The notes: generated by a model from the sequence alone, not told the origin. A stretch of 64,000 nucleotides of DNA from Longitalea luteola (GCF_017356035.1 NZ_JAFIQX010000001.1:558001-622000), one strand, 5' to 3'; shown: positions 8,739 to 17,626, counted from the stretch's first letter. Translations and numbers: made by a program.

Positions 8739-10211
8739 ATGGTCTTACGCGAAAGAATTTACGGGTTACACTTTCTAACTACAGCAAGAACCCAAAAAAG
8801 TACTAAACGTGTCACTCCACTACCGGTGATCGTTATGGGGCTGCTATTGTTTGGATTTGACAAGCCGGCAACAGCGCAGTCATCATCACCGATGCTATTA
8901 TCAGAAGCCATCGATGCGGGATTAAAGAATTATCAAAGCATAAAGGCGAAGAAAAATTACCTGGATGCTTCAGCCGCATTGGTGCAAAATACCCGCAATG
9001 AATATTTGCCTAATGTAATTGCCTCGGTGCAACAGGATTATGGTACCATTAACGGACAGTATGGTCCTCTGGGCGCGGTGGGCGTTCCGGGACTGGCATC
9101 GAGTGGTCCGGTCAGTGCTTCGCAAAACTGGAATGCCTCTTTTGGCTCGCTGTACTTCATAAACACCAACTGGGAATTCTTTACGTTCGGCCGGTTGAGA
9201 TCAAAGATCAACCTGGCCAGTGCCCAGGTGCAACGGGATTCTGCCGACCTGGTACAGGAACAATTTATTCATAGTGTGAAGATTGCAGGGGCTTACCTGA
9301 ATTTACTCACCTCCCAGAAGCTGGTGCAGAATGCGCAGGCGAATCTCAACAGGGCATTGTCGGTAAAAGAAGTGGTGACGGCAAGAACCCGCACCGGGTT
9401 AAATGCCGGCGTTGATTCTGCCATTGCCAATGCGGAAGTTTCCCGCGCCCGCCTGGCGCTGATCAATGCACGCAACAACGAGCTGCAATTGCGGATCCAG
9501 CTGGCGCAGTTCCTGAATGTACCGCCGGCCGCTTTTAATCTCGACACCAGCTTTTTTACGGCGCTGCCCGCCGAGGTAAAAACCAATGCGCCTGTTACGC
9601 AAAATCCGCAAATAAAGTTTTTTCAGTCACGCATCAATCAAAGCGATGTGGCTACCGCCTACCTGAAAAGAAGCATTTTACCGGGCGTGAACCTGTTTGG
9701 TGTTTTTCAAACCAGGGGTTCGGGGTTTGATCATACTTATTCACCGGCTACCAACCCAAAGTATTCAGGTGATTACCTGGATGGTATCAGGCCAACGCGC
9801 AGCAACTATGTGGCAGGACTGGCCGTTACCTGGAATATCATGAGCATTGCTAAGATAAAACAGCAGGTAAAAGCACAGCAGTTCATTACCGAGGCCTACA
9901 AGAATGAGTACGACCAGGTGAATACCCAATTGCAGGATCAATTGATCCTGGCCGATCAGCGCATCGAGAACAGCCTGGAAAGTGTGCATGAGGTGCCGCA
10001 GCAATACCAGGCCGCTGCCGACGCCTTTTTACAGAAAAGCGTTTTGTACAAAAATGGCTTAACCAATATCGTTGACCTGCAGCAGGCCTTGTTTACGCTG
10101 AACCGCGCAGAAACCGACCGCAGTGTGGCGTATATCAATGTATGGCAGTCGTTGTTGTTGAAATCGGCTGCTTCCGGAGATTTTGATCTTTTTATAAGGC
10201 AGGTTAAATAG
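8739..10211 (+). CDS. TolC-like outer-membrane efflux protein
   Basis: Outer-membrane channel of a tripartite efflux system, 490 residues. The N-terminal ~47 residues contain a long charged stretch and a signal peptide core (VIVMGLLLFGF, cleavage near ATAQ). An internal ATG at 8835 would give a shorter signal peptide. Two TolC repeats follow, with long amphipathic helices typical of the periplasmic tunnel (for example LVQNAQANLNRALSVKEVV and NEYDQVNTQLQDQLILADQ). Genes for the inner-membrane pump and the adaptor follow in the same direction, so the three probably work together although repeat-filled gaps separate them. Confidence 0.88.
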   Translation: MVLRERIYGLHFLTTARTQKSTKRVTPLPVIVMGLLLFGFDKPATAQSSSPMLLSEAIDAGLKNYQSIKAKKNYLDASAALVQNTRNEYLPNVIASVQQDYGTINGQYGPLGAVGVPGLASSGPVSASQNWNASFGSLYFINTNWEFFTFGRLRSKINLASAQVQRDSADLVQEQFIHSVKIAGAYLNLLTSQKLVQNAQANLNRALSVKEVVTARTRTGLNAGVDSAIANAEVSRARLALINARNNELQLRIQLAQFLNVPPAAFNLDTSFFTALPAEVKTNAPVTQNPQIKFFQSRINQSDVATAYLKRSILPGVNLFGVFQTRGSGFDHTYSPATNPKYSGDYLDGIRPTRSNYVAGLAVTWNIMSIAKIKQQVKAQQFITEAYKNEYDQVNTQLQDQLILADQRIENSLESVHEVPQQYQAAADAFLQKSVLYKNGLTNIVDLQQALFTLNRAETDRSVAYINVWQSLLLKSAASGDFDLFIRQVK

Positions 10212-10308
10212 TTCAAAGTTTATAGTTCAAAGTTCAAAGTTCAAAGTTCAAAGTTCAAAGTTCAAAGTTCCAAGTTCAAAGTTCAAAGTTTACAGTTTAT
10301 AGTTCTTA
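10211..10308. repeat. Heptamer array, GTTCAAA type (14 units)
   Basis: Fourteen units of 7 bp in one phase; nine are gttcaaa and the others are gtttata, gttccaa, gtttaca, gtttata and gttctta. The first base of the array is the last base of the TolC-like gene's TAG stop codon, so the array starts exactly where translation ends. Confidence 0.9.
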
Positions 10309-10371
10309 GTCCTTTATTGTATGCGAACAGTAATCGCAAATCCGCTAAACTTTTTACGTATCAAGCATTCT

Positions 10372-10406
10372 GCGTTCAGCGTTTTGCGTTCAGCGTTCAG
10401 CGTATT
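10372..10406. repeat. Heptamer array, GCGTTNN type (5 units)
   Basis: Units gcgttca, gcgtttt, gcgttca, gcgttca, gcgtatt. The array ends 11 bp before the RND pump's start codon, the same relation seen before the chitinase gene. Confidence 0.85.
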
Positions 10407-10417
10407 AAATATAATTT

Positions 10418-13400
10418 ATGAATCTCATTAGATTAGCATTACGAAAACCCATAACGATCCTGGTGTTGGTGGCAGGGTTGTGCTTTTTTGGGGTAAGCGC
10501 CGTGCGGAGCATCAAGGTAGACATCTTCCCCAAGCTCGACCTGCCGGTTATTTATATCTCTCACCCCTTTGGTGGTTATACGCCCAACCAAATGGAAGCA
10601 TTCTTTGGTAAACAATACGTGAACCTTTTACTGTATGTATCTGGTGTAAAGAGCATTGAGACAAAGAATATCCAGGGGCTAACGTTGATGAAGCTGTCTT
10701 TTTATCCCGGAACCAATATGGCGCAGGCTGCAGCGGAGGTCAGCGCGTATTGTAACCGGGCCCAGGCAATTTTTCCGCAAGGGTCACAGCCGCCGTTCAT
10801 CCTGCGTTTCGACGCCTCCACGCTGCCGGTAGGACAGCTGGTATTGAGCAGTGCAGTGCGCAGCAACAACGAGCTGATGGACCTCGCCAACGTGTATGTA
10901 CGTTCTTCTTTTACTTCTATTCCCGGCCTGGTATCACCGGCGCCTTTTGGTGGTAACGTGCGTACGGTGGTCATAAAGGCCGATCCGGAGTTGCTGCGGG
11001 CGCACAATATGACGCCCGATCAATTGGTGGCCGCCATACGCATCAACAACCAGACCTCTCCTTCGGGCAATGTGCGTATCAATGATAAGAACTATATAAC
11101 ACCAACCAACACCACTATCAAAACGATAAAAGATTTTGAGAACATTCCGTTATTCAAGGGCGGGGTTCAGAACCTGTACCTGCGCGATGTGGCAACCGTT
11201 GAAGATGGCGCCGATATTACCTCAGGGTATGCCCTGGTAAATGGAAAGCGGTCGGTGTACCTGCCGATCACCAAATCGGCCGATGCCAGCACCTGGGAAG
11301 TGGTGCAGAACCTGAAGAAAGCCATTCCAAAATTTCAGGCCCAGTTGCCTGATGATGTAAAGTTGTCTTATGAATTCGACCAGTCGGTATATGTGATCAA
11401 TGCGGTGAAGAGTTTGATCTCGGAAGGCGCTATTGGCGCCATACTTACCGGGTTGATGGTACTGTTGTTCCTGGGCGATGCAAGAGGCGCGTTAATTGTG
11501 ATATTGACTATTCCAACCTCCATCATTTCCGGTGTCTTGTTCCTGTCGCTGTTCGGGCAAACCATCAATATCATGACCTTAAGCGGTCTGTCGCTGGCCA
11601 TTGGTATCCTTGTCGATGAATCAACGGTGACGATCGAGAACATACACCAGCATTTTGCGATGGGGAAACCGAAGGCGCTGGCCATCTGGGATGCCTGTAA
11701 GGAGATCGCTTTTCCCAAGTTGCTCATCCTGTTGTGTATCCTGGCGGTTTTTGCGCCGGCATTCACCATGGGCGGCATACCCGGTTCTTTGTTCCTGCCG
11801 CTGGCGCTGGCAATTGCATTCTCCATGGTAACCTCTTATTTCCTGGCCCAGACCTTTGTACCCATCATGGCCAACTGGATCATGAAGGCGCATCCTGTAA
11901 ACCATCATACCATGGAACAGGTTAAAGCAGTGGTTGAACATGATAAAGATACCTGGGATCAAAAGAAAGTATTGCTCGATAAAACAGGCAAAGATGCCAA
12001 AGGTTTTGAAAAGATCCGCGCACGCTTCCTGCGGTTCCAGGAACGGATCTTACCTTACCGCAAACCTGTAGTGATCGCCTATCTTGTGCTGGTAAGTGGC
12101 GCCGCCGTATTGTTGCTATCGAACATTGGCCGTGACGTTCTGCCCCGCACGAATGCCGGACAATTTCAGTTGCGGATAAAAGCGCCTGAAGGTACCCGTA
12201 TTGAACGTACTGAAGGGTTTATGCTGAAAACGCTTCAGTCGCTGGATGACCTGATCGGCAAAAAAAATATCTCTGTTACTTCTGCATACGTAGGTCAGCA
12301 CCCCGCATTGTTCAGTACCAGCCCCATCTACCTGTTCATGCCTGGCCCCAATGAGGCCGTTGTGCAGGTGCAGTTGAGTGAGGAATATGAAGAAGACCTG
12401 GATGAACTGAAGGAAAAGATCAGGGCGAAACTGGCGACGGTTATCCCGGAAGTGAAATTATCTTTTGAACCGATTCAACTAACCGATAAAATCCTGAGCC
12501 AGGGATCGCCTACACCGGTGGAGATCCGCATTTCAGGCAGAAATAAAAAACTGAATGAGGAATATGCCAACAAGGTGATCGATAAATTGAAAACGATCCC
12601 GTACCTGCGGGATGTGCAATTGGGCCAGTCGACCAAATACCCTGCTATCAACATCAATATCGACAGAACCAGGGCCGCGCAACTGGGCGTGGATATCAAC
12701 GATATTTCGCGTTCGCTGATCACGTCTACTTCTTCGTCACGTTATACCGAGAAGAACGTGTGGGTGGATGAAAGGTCAAACCTGTCGTACAGTGTGATGG
12801 TGTACGTACCTGAAAACAAAATGACCAGCGTAAGCGATATCGGCGAAATACCGCTTGTAAGCAATCAGCCACGGCCGGTTCTAAGCGATGTGGCTTCCAT
12901 TACACCCGATTTTACGTATGGTGAGAACGATAACGTGGGCGCCATGCCGATGCTGAGTGTTACTGCCAACTTGAATAATAAAGACCTGGGTACCGCTACC
13001 AGGGACATTCAAAAGGCCCTTCAATCGATGGGCGAATTACCGCGCGGTTTAACTGTTGAGCCCAAAGGTTTAAGTGAAGTGCTGACCGATACGCTCGACA
13101 GTCTGCAGGGTGGATTGCTGGTAGCCATTGTGGTGATCTTTTTGATGCTGGCTGCGAACTTTCAATCGTTCAAGGTGTCGGCAGTGATCCTGGCCACCAT
13201 ACCAGCGGTTGTGTTCGGGTCGCTGGTGATGTTGCAATTAACCGGTTCTACGCTTAACCTGCAATCGTATATGGGTATCATTATGTCGGTGGGTGTGTCC
13301 ATCGCCAACTCGGTGCTGCTTATTACCAATGCAGAGCACCTCCGCCTGCACAACGGCAATGCCTGGGCATCCGCGAGGGAAGCAGCAGCGCTGCGGTTAC

Positions 13401-13696
13401 GGCCTATTCTCATGACAACCATTGCGATGGTGGCGGGGATGATACCAATGGCTTCGGGTTTCGGTGAAGGCGGCGACCAGGCATCTCCTTTGGGACGTGC
13501 CGTAATTGGCGGTTTGATCGCTTCTACAATTGCCGCCTTGTTTATTCTGCCCATGGTATTTGCGTGGGTGCAGGGAAAAGCTTCCATTCAATCTGTATCC
13601 CTCGATCCTGAGGATAAGGAGAGTAAATATTATCATGAGGGTGAGTCAGCAATCGTCAATCGTCAATCGACATTCGGCAATAGTGAAAATTCGTAG
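10418..13696 (+). CDS. RND-family efflux pump, inner-membrane permease subunit
   Basis: Proton-driven RND pump of 1092 residues: an N-terminal helix (MNLIRLALRKPITILVLVAG), two large periplasmic loops and about 12 membrane segments. Conserved signatures include VDIFPKLDLPVI near residue 35 and, in the fourth helix, GILVDESTVTIENI with D400-E401. HAE1 pumps such as AcrB carry two Asp here, so the second acidic residue is Glu; I believe this subfamily often has it. The substrate is unknown. The last ~17 residues (AIVNRQSTFGNSENS) are encoded by a heptamer repeat array and are unlikely to be functional sequence. It lies between genes for a TolC-like protein and a lipoprotein adaptor. Confidence 0.9.
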   Translation: MNLIRLALRKPITILVLVAGLCFFGVSAVRSIKVDIFPKLDLPVIYISHPFGGYTPNQMEAFFGKQYVNLLLYVSGVKSIETKNIQGLTLMKLSFYPGTNMAQAAAEVSAYCNRAQAIFPQGSQPPFILRFDASTLPVGQLVLSSAVRSNNELMDLANVYVRSSFTSIPGLVSPAPFGGNVRTVVIKADPELLRAHNMTPDQLVAAIRINNQTSPSGNVRINDKNYITPTNTTIKTIKDFENIPLFKGGVQNLYLRDVATVEDGADITSGYALVNGKRSVYLPITKSADASTWEVVQNLKKAIPKFQAQLPDDVKLSYEFDQSVYVINAVKSLISEGAIGAILTGLMVLLFLGDARGALIVILTIPTSIISGVLFLSLFGQTINIMTLSGLSLAIGILVDESTVTIENIHQHFAMGKPKALAIWDACKEIAFPKLLILLCILAVFAPAFTMGGIPGSLFLPLALAIAFSMVTSYFLAQTFVPIMANWIMKAHPVNHHTMEQVKAVVEHDKDTWDQKKVLLDKTGKDAKGFEKIRARFLRFQERILPYRKPVVIAYLVLVSGAAVLLLSNIGRDVLPRTNAGQFQLRIKAPEGTRIERTEGFMLKTLQSLDDLIGKKNISVTSAYVGQHPALFSTSPIYLFMPGPNEAVVQVQLSEEYEEDLDELKEKIRAKLATVIPEVKLSFEPIQLTDKILSQGSPTPVEIRISGRNKKLNEEYANKVIDKLKTIPYLRDVQLGQSTKYPAININIDRTRAAQLGVDINDISRSLITSTSSSRYTEKNVWVDERSNLSYSVMVYVPENKMTSVSDIGEIPLVSNQPRPVLSDVASITPDFTYGENDNVGAMPMLSVTANLNNKDLGTATRDIQKALQSMGELPRGLTVEPKGLSEVLTDTLDSLQGGLLVAIVVIFLMLAANFQSFKVSAVILATIPAVVFGSLVMLQLTGSTLNLQSYMGIIMSVGVSIANSVLLITNAEHLRLHNGNAWASAREAAALRLRPILMTTIAMVAGMIPMASGFGEGGDQASPLGRAVIGGLIASTIAALFILPMVFAWVQGKASIQSVSLDPEDKESKYYHEGESAIVNRQSTFGNSENS
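13645..13689. repeat. GNCAATN heptamers inside the end of the RND coding sequence
   Basis: Units gtcaatc, gtcaatc, gacattc, ggcaata and gtgaaaa (13655-13689), preceded by an imperfect unit gtcagca, continue the GNCAATN family seen at 1041-1222. They lie upstream of the RND stop codon and encode its C-terminal tail. Confidence 0.75.
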
Positions 13697-13715
13697 AGTT
13701 CGAGTAAAATGTAAA

Positions 13716-13763
13716 AGGTGTGCCACATTTCCCCGCATCGTCGAAAGTAAATGTGGCACACCT
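13716..13763. repeat. Perfect 15-bp inverted repeat, GTGTGCCACA core
   Basis: AGGTGTGCCACATTT at 13716-13730 is exactly complementary to AAATGTGGCACACCT at 13749-13763, with an 18-base loop. It lies between the RND gene and the adaptor gene. A related hairpin with the same GTGTGCC/GGCACAC core follows parC at 46269-46301. There is no T-run, so it is not an ordinary terminator. Confidence 0.8.
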
Positions 13764-13787
13764 CAATCAAATAGAAAAAGCGCATAT

Positions 13788-14969
13788 ATGCAACTGAAAA
13801 ATGTAATACATCATGATCCTGTACGTCAGCCGGTTTTCAGCCGGTTGTTAAAAGGAAGCACGGGCTTTGTGCTGGCGGGTATTGGCCTGCTGGCTTTATT
13901 GCAAAGCTGCAAGTCAACCAATGGGGAGGAAACGGCGAATAATACGAAAGCAGCACCGGTTGTGGTTTCAACCGAAGTGGTGTCGCTGCAAAAAGGCAGG
14001 CTTTCTTCTTCTTTGCAGATCCCTGGTGAGTTGGTGGCTTTTCAACAGGTTGACCTGTATGCCAAGGAAAACAGCTTTGTACGGAAATTATACGTAGATG
14101 TGGGCTCTGAAGTAAAGACCGGTCAGTTACTGGTAACCATGGAGGCGCCTGAACTGGCTTCGCTGGAGGCGGCGGCACAGTCGAGGTTAAGATCGCAGGA
14201 AGCACTGTATATAGCCAGCAAATCGAACTACGAACGGTTGCTGGAGACGAGTAAAACGCCTGGTACCATTTCGCAGAATGACCTGGATCAGGCCCTGGCC
14301 AAAAAGAATTCAGACTTTGCCCAATGGGATGCGGCCAAAGCACAGTCCCGCGAAGTGGCCAACAGAAGGGGCTACCTCGAGATAAGAGCGCCTTTCAATG
14401 GTGTGATCACCGCCCGTAATGTTAACCCCGGCGCTTATGTAGGTCCGTCAGGAAAAGGGTCTGAATTTCCGTTATTCACGCTGCAGGAGCAAAAGAAATT
14501 GCGGTTGGTGATCTATGTACCGGAAGCCTATACCGGTTACCTGAACCAGCAGGATATTGTGAACTTCAACGTGAACGCATTTCCGAATGAAAAGTTCTCT
14601 GCCCAGGTAAAAAGGCTGGCTGGTGCGCTGGACAGCCGCCTGCGCTCGCAGCGGATAGAAATGGATGTAACCAATGCGAACAAACGATTGCTGCCGGGTA
14701 TGGTTGCCAATGTCATGATCCCGCTGTCAACGAAAGACAGCACGTTCATTTTGCCCAAAACGGCTGTGGTAAGCTCACAGGAGCGGGTGTTTGTAATTAA
14801 AGTGGTTAACAATAAAGCGGAGTGGGTGGATGTGAAGAAAGGCCGGGAAACCGATGGTAAAGTCGAAGTGTTTGGTGAGCTGAATGCAGGCGACCTTATT
14901 GTGAAGACGGGGAGTGAAGAAGTTCGGGATGGTTCTACCGTAATATTAAACAGTAGTCTACAGTTTTAA
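13788..14969 (+). CDS. Efflux RND transporter periplasmic adaptor (membrane fusion lipoprotein)
   Basis: Periplasmic adaptor linking the RND pump to the TolC-like channel, 393 residues from the ATG at 13788. The frame is open further upstream, but that stretch overlaps the pump gene and the 13716-13763 hairpin. The N-terminus has a hydrophobic segment followed by the lipobox LLQSC, giving lipidated C41. Then come the barrel-sandwich (lipoyl) half QQVDLYAKENSFVRKLYVDVG, a helical hairpin (about 110-190), the second lipoyl half LEIRAPFNGVITARNVNPGAYV, and the beta-barrel and membrane-proximal domains. The gene order TolC-RND-MFP is reversed from the common MFP-RND-TolC. Confidence 0.9.
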   Translation: MQLKNVIHHDPVRQPVFSRLLKGSTGFVLAGIGLLALLQSCKSTNGEETANNTKAAPVVVSTEVVSLQKGRLSSSLQIPGELVAFQQVDLYAKENSFVRKLYVDVGSEVKTGQLLVTMEAPELASLEAAAQSRLRSQEALYIASKSNYERLLETSKTPGTISQNDLDQALAKKNSDFAQWDAAKAQSREVANRRGYLEIRAPFNGVITARNVNPGAYVGPSGKGSEFPLFTLQEQKKLRLVIYVPEAYTGYLNQQDIVNFNVNAFPNEKFSAQVKRLAGALDSRLRSQRIEMDVTNANKRLLPGMVANVMIPLSTKDSTFILPKTAVVSSQERVFVIKVVNNKAEWVDVKKGRETDGKVEVFGELNAGDLIVKTGSEEVRDGSTVILNSSLQF

Positions 14970-15078
14970 AGTTTACCGTTTTTAGTTTGTTCGTTGTATA
15001 TAGCCAGGTTTTGATTTTTCAGTCAGGAATTGTTTGTAGTTTTAGAAAAGTGATGAGAGATGAAAAAAAAGCAAAAAG

Positions 15079-15109
15079 CCGTGTAAGGGTTGATCCTTGC
15101 ACGGTTTTT
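15079..15109 (+). terminator. Rho-independent terminator after the efflux genes
   Basis: Ten-base stem CCGTGTAAGG / CCTTGCACGG with one G-T pair and a GTTGAT loop, followed by TTTTT. It lies 110 bp after the adaptor stop codon. Confidence 0.75.
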
Positions 15110-15124
15110 AATTTCAGGCTGCTT

Positions 15125-15173
15125 ACTTAGTACTTAAAACTTAAAACTTATAACTTAAAACTTATAACTTAGA
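15125..15173. repeat. Heptamer array, ACTTAWA type (7 units)
   Basis: Units acttagt, acttaaa, acttaaa, acttata, acttaaa, acttata, acttaga. The array overlaps the 3' end of the esterase gene on the minus strand (stop at 15162-15164), so its last units encode the final residues SKL. Confidence 0.8.
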
Positions 15174-15791
15174 ATTATGGAAGATCAATTCGCGCACCTG
15201 GTCAATCTCGTCCTGGCTAATGGTATGCCCCATGTTCTTATAGATCTTCTTGGTTACCTGTGCATGCATTCCTGCCAGTATTTCTGCTGACGCATGAACC
15301 CTTTCTACCGGTACGTGCGGATCGGGATCGCTGGTGCCAATGAAGACGGGGGTTCCGGCAAAATCACCGGTATAATTTTGATCATATATTTTATCGCCGA
15401 TCAGTCCGCCGGTAAAAGCAACCGCACCACCGTAACGGTTTGCATGGCGGGTGATAAATTCCAGCGTTAAACAGGCGCCCTGTGAGAAGCCGAGAAAATA
15501 GATCTCTTCTTTTTTAATGCCGGTGGCTTCTACATCGGCTACTACTTCTTTCAGCAGGGCCAGGGCACTGGATAACCACGGCTCGTTGTCTTTCGGAGCT
15601 GCCAGAAAAGAATACGGGTACCAGGTATTATTAGTGGCCTGCGGCGCAAACAGGGCAAAGTCTTTCACCGGCAAATAATCTGCAAGCCCCAGAATGTCTT
15701 CTGCACTGCCGCCTCGTCCGTGGATCATAATTAACGCTTTTGTCGCTTCGCCTGTTTGCTTGCCGGCCCGTATAACTTGTTTTGTATGCAT
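15162..15791 (-). CDS. Alpha/beta-hydrolase, phospholipase/carboxylesterase family (MhqD-like)
   Basis: Cytoplasmic serine hydrolase of 209 residues. GFSQGACL gives nucleophile S103; IGTSDPDPHVP holds the likely Asp (D155 or D157) and NMGHT the His (H189). The fold also shows the oxyanion region MIHGRGGSAED near residue 25. It starts 4 bp after the ring-cleaving dioxygenase gene. The same pairing exists in Bacillus subtilis, where mhqD and mhqO respond to methylhydroquinone, so a role in handling quinones or their ring-cleavage products is a reasonable inference. The substrate is not shown by the sequence. Confidence 0.82.
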   Translation of the reverse strand: MHTKQVIRAGKQTGEATKALIMIHGRGGSAEDILGLADYLPVKDFALFAPQATNNTWYPYSFLAAPKDNEPWLSSALALLKEVVADVEATGIKKEEIYFLGFSQGACLTLEFITRHANRYGGAVAFTGGLIGDKIYDQNYTGDFAGTPVFIGTSDPDPHVPVERVHASAEILAGMHAQVTKKIYKNMGHTISQDEIDQVRELIFHNSKL

Positions 15792-15795
15792 GATA

Positions 15796-16734
15796 TTATT
15801 GTATCAGTTTGGGTAATACTTTTTCTATCGTAGCACGTTCCGGTTCATATTGTACCGGCAGTTTTAAATTGGTACCGAGTTCATTTACCGGTTCATCTAT
15901 GGCAAAACCGGGATTATCGGTCGCCAGTTCAAACAACACTCCGCCCGGTTCGCGGAAATACAATGAGTAAAAATAGTTCCGGTCTATTTTCGGGGTAATA
16001 TTGAAGCCTTTGCTTTCAATGATCTCCCGGAAATGCATGAGCTGCTCGTCATTCTTTACCCGGAAGGCTACGTGGTGATTGGTGCCGCCGGCTACCAGTC
16101 CGTGCGTTACTTCAGGTTCTTCTACCAGGTCAACGATAGCGGCGTTTTCAACGGCATCGGTTACAAAGCGGTAACGGTTACCTTCCTGCTGCAATAATGT
16201 ATAACCGAAGATATCGGTAAGAATGCTGGCAGTAGGTTTAATATTCCGTAAGGCCAGAACGACGTTGTGAAATCCTTTGATGGCCACATCCTTGTTGATG
16301 TCGCTGGTTACCCAGGGCGTGCGGTTGTCTGGTTTCGAAGGAACTACCAGCTGTAAACGTAATCCATCCGGGTCTTCCAATCGAAGGATCTGTTCGCCGA
16401 ACTGTTCGTCTATTTGTCCAAACCGTACCTGGTGTTTCTCAAAATGGTTACTCCAGAAATCGAGACTGCCTGCAGGTACTGCATAACCGATATCGGTAGC
16501 CATGCCGGTTCCTACACGTCCAGGTTTTACATGGGTCCAGGGAAAGAAAGTAAGAATAGTGCCGGGCGTACCGGTTTCATTTCCAAAATAAAAGTGGTAG
16601 GTACCCGGATCATCGAAGTTCACGGTTTTCTTTACCAATCTCAATCCGAGCACTTTGGTATAAAAGTCATAATTGCGCTGGGCTTCACCGGCTATGGCCG
16701 TAATGTGATGGATGCCCAAAATTTTATCTTCCAT
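15796..16734 (-). CDS. Ring-cleaving dioxygenase of the VOC superfamily (MhqO-like)
   Basis: Cytoplasmic extradiol-type dioxygenase of 312 residues made of two VOC modules. The first begins GIHHITAIAGEAQRNYDFYTK (H9/H10 region); the second contains GFHNVVLALRN, GGTNHHVAFRV and GGVLFELATDNPGF, whose His and Glu are the probable Fe(II) ligands. The length and pattern match the hydroquinone/catechol dioxygenases MhqA/MhqO. It forms a tight two-gene unit with the downstream carboxylesterase. The start is the ATG at 16734. Confidence 0.85.
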   Translation of the reverse strand: MEDKILGIHHITAIAGEAQRNYDFYTKVLGLRLVKKTVNFDDPGTYHFYFGNETGTPGTILTFFPWTHVKPGRVGTGMATDIGYAVPAGSLDFWSNHFEKHQVRFGQIDEQFGEQILRLEDPDGLRLQLVVPSKPDNRTPWVTSDINKDVAIKGFHNVVLALRNIKPTASILTDIFGYTLLQQEGNRYRFVTDAVENAAIVDLVEEPEVTHGLVAGGTNHHVAFRVKNDEQLMHFREIIESKGFNITPKIDRNYFYSLYFREPGGVLFELATDNPGFAIDEPVNELGTNLKLPVQYEPERATIEKVLPKLIQ

Positions 16735-16838
16735 AATTGTAAATTCTAATATGAAGCTACGATAAGGTTTTGGCTTTTTTCGCCGGCCATGGTATTATAC
16801 CATGACCGGCTGCCCGACGTGGGAACTGTGCGATTTCC

Positions 16839-17375
16839 TTAAGCGGCTTGCTTTACCAGCTGGATTTCTGCAGTGAATTTGATGTCATCGCCTACTACTA
16901 CATTTCCGGCTTCTGTCACGGCGTTCCAGGTCAAGCCGAATTCTTTTCTGCTTACTTTACCGGTTACGGTAAAACCTGCCTTTGTTTGTCCGTATGGATC
17001 AACTACCACACCGCCGACTTCTACATTCAATACTACGGGCTTGGTAACACCTTTAATGGTCAGTTCACCATGTAATTTGCCTTCATCACCATTTACGTCC
17101 AGCTTGTTGCCTTTGAAAACGATCTGGTTGTGATTTGCCGCGCCGAAGAAATCGTCGCTTTTCAGGTGGCCGTCCCTTTGCTCATTATTGGTATCGATTG
17201 ATGCTACATCGATGGTTGCCTCTACATGACCGGGCTGGCTGAAATCATCACCTGCGGTTTCTGCAACTACATTAAAGTTTCTGAACTGTCCGGTTACGGT
17301 ACTGATCATCAGGTGTTTTACTTTGAAAGTTATTTCACTGTGCATTGGATCGAGTGTCCATTTAACTTGTGCCAT
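16839..17375 (-). CDS. YceI family lipocalin-like protein
   Basis: YceI proteins are beta-barrels that bind long isoprenoids such as polyprenyl quinones. This one has 178 residues from the ATG at 17375 (MAQVKWTLDPMHSEI); an upstream in-frame ATG would add an AT-rich, leader-like 14 residues. Family marks are the WTLDPMHSEITFKVKHLMISTV start and the TIDVASIDTNNEQRDGHL motif. No signal peptide is visible, so it is probably cytoplasmic. A second YceI gene lies 320 bp upstream and the quinone-type dioxygenase/esterase pair lies just downstream, all on one strand. Confidence 0.88.
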   Translation of the reverse strand: MAQVKWTLDPMHSEITFKVKHLMISTVTGQFRNFNVVAETAGDDFSQPGHVEATIDVASIDTNNEQRDGHLKSDDFFGAANHNQIVFKGNKLDVNGDEGKLHGELTIKGVTKPVVLNVEVGGVVVDPYGQTKAGFTVTGKVSRKEFGLTWNAVTEAGNVVVGDDIKFTAEIQLVKQAA

Positions 17376-17493
17376 TGTTTTACTATTTTTTGTTTTGTTA
17401 TTAATTATTGACATCACAAATTTCGCCCGGAAACAGGAGCTGGAGAATAGTGATATGATGGAATCTGTTGTACATTTTATGGGAAGAAAGCCA

Positions 17494-17570
17494 AACGCTT
17501 AACGCCGAACGCGGAACGCTTAACGCCGAACCTGCCTGCCGGCAGGCAGGTGCTTAATGCGGAACGCAAA
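17494..17570. repeat. Heptamer array, AACGCNN type, interrupted by a 22-bp palindrome
   Basis: Units aacgctt, aacgccg, aacgcgg, aacgctt, aacgccg at 17494-17528. A perfect palindrome at 17530-17551 built on CCTGCCTGCC/GGCAGGCAGG follows, then further units near aatgcgg, aacgcaa. On the minus strand the units read GCGTTNN, pointing towards the downstream YceI gene as the GCGTTNN arrays before the chitinase and RND genes do. The palindrome looks inserted into the array. Confidence 0.8.
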
Positions 17571-17597
17571 AGGGTAGGAGAGCGTACAAAATAAAGA

Positions 17598-17626
17598 AAG
17601 GTCAGCAGAACATTTCTACTGACCTT
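17598..17626 (-). terminator. Terminator after the second YceI gene
   Basis: Stem AAGGTCAG / CTGACCTT (8 bp), extended by AGAA/TTCT inside, followed in the minus direction by TTCTTTATTTT. It lies downstream of the 17695-18237 gene. Confidence 0.6.

Noticed and set aside
11602-11645. RND pump with a defective proton relay (D-E instead of D-D)
   Set aside because: The Glu keeps the charge and this form is, as far as I know, common in the subfamily, so it is not a sign of loss.
13530-13787. Longer start for the adaptor protein overlapping the RND gene
   Set aside because: The extension crosses a repeat array and a perfect hairpin, and the ATG at 13788 leads to a proper lipoprotein signal.
15162-16734. 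Glyoxalase I operon
   Set aside because: The two-module VOC protein of 312 residues fits ring-cleaving dioxygenases better than glyoxalase I.
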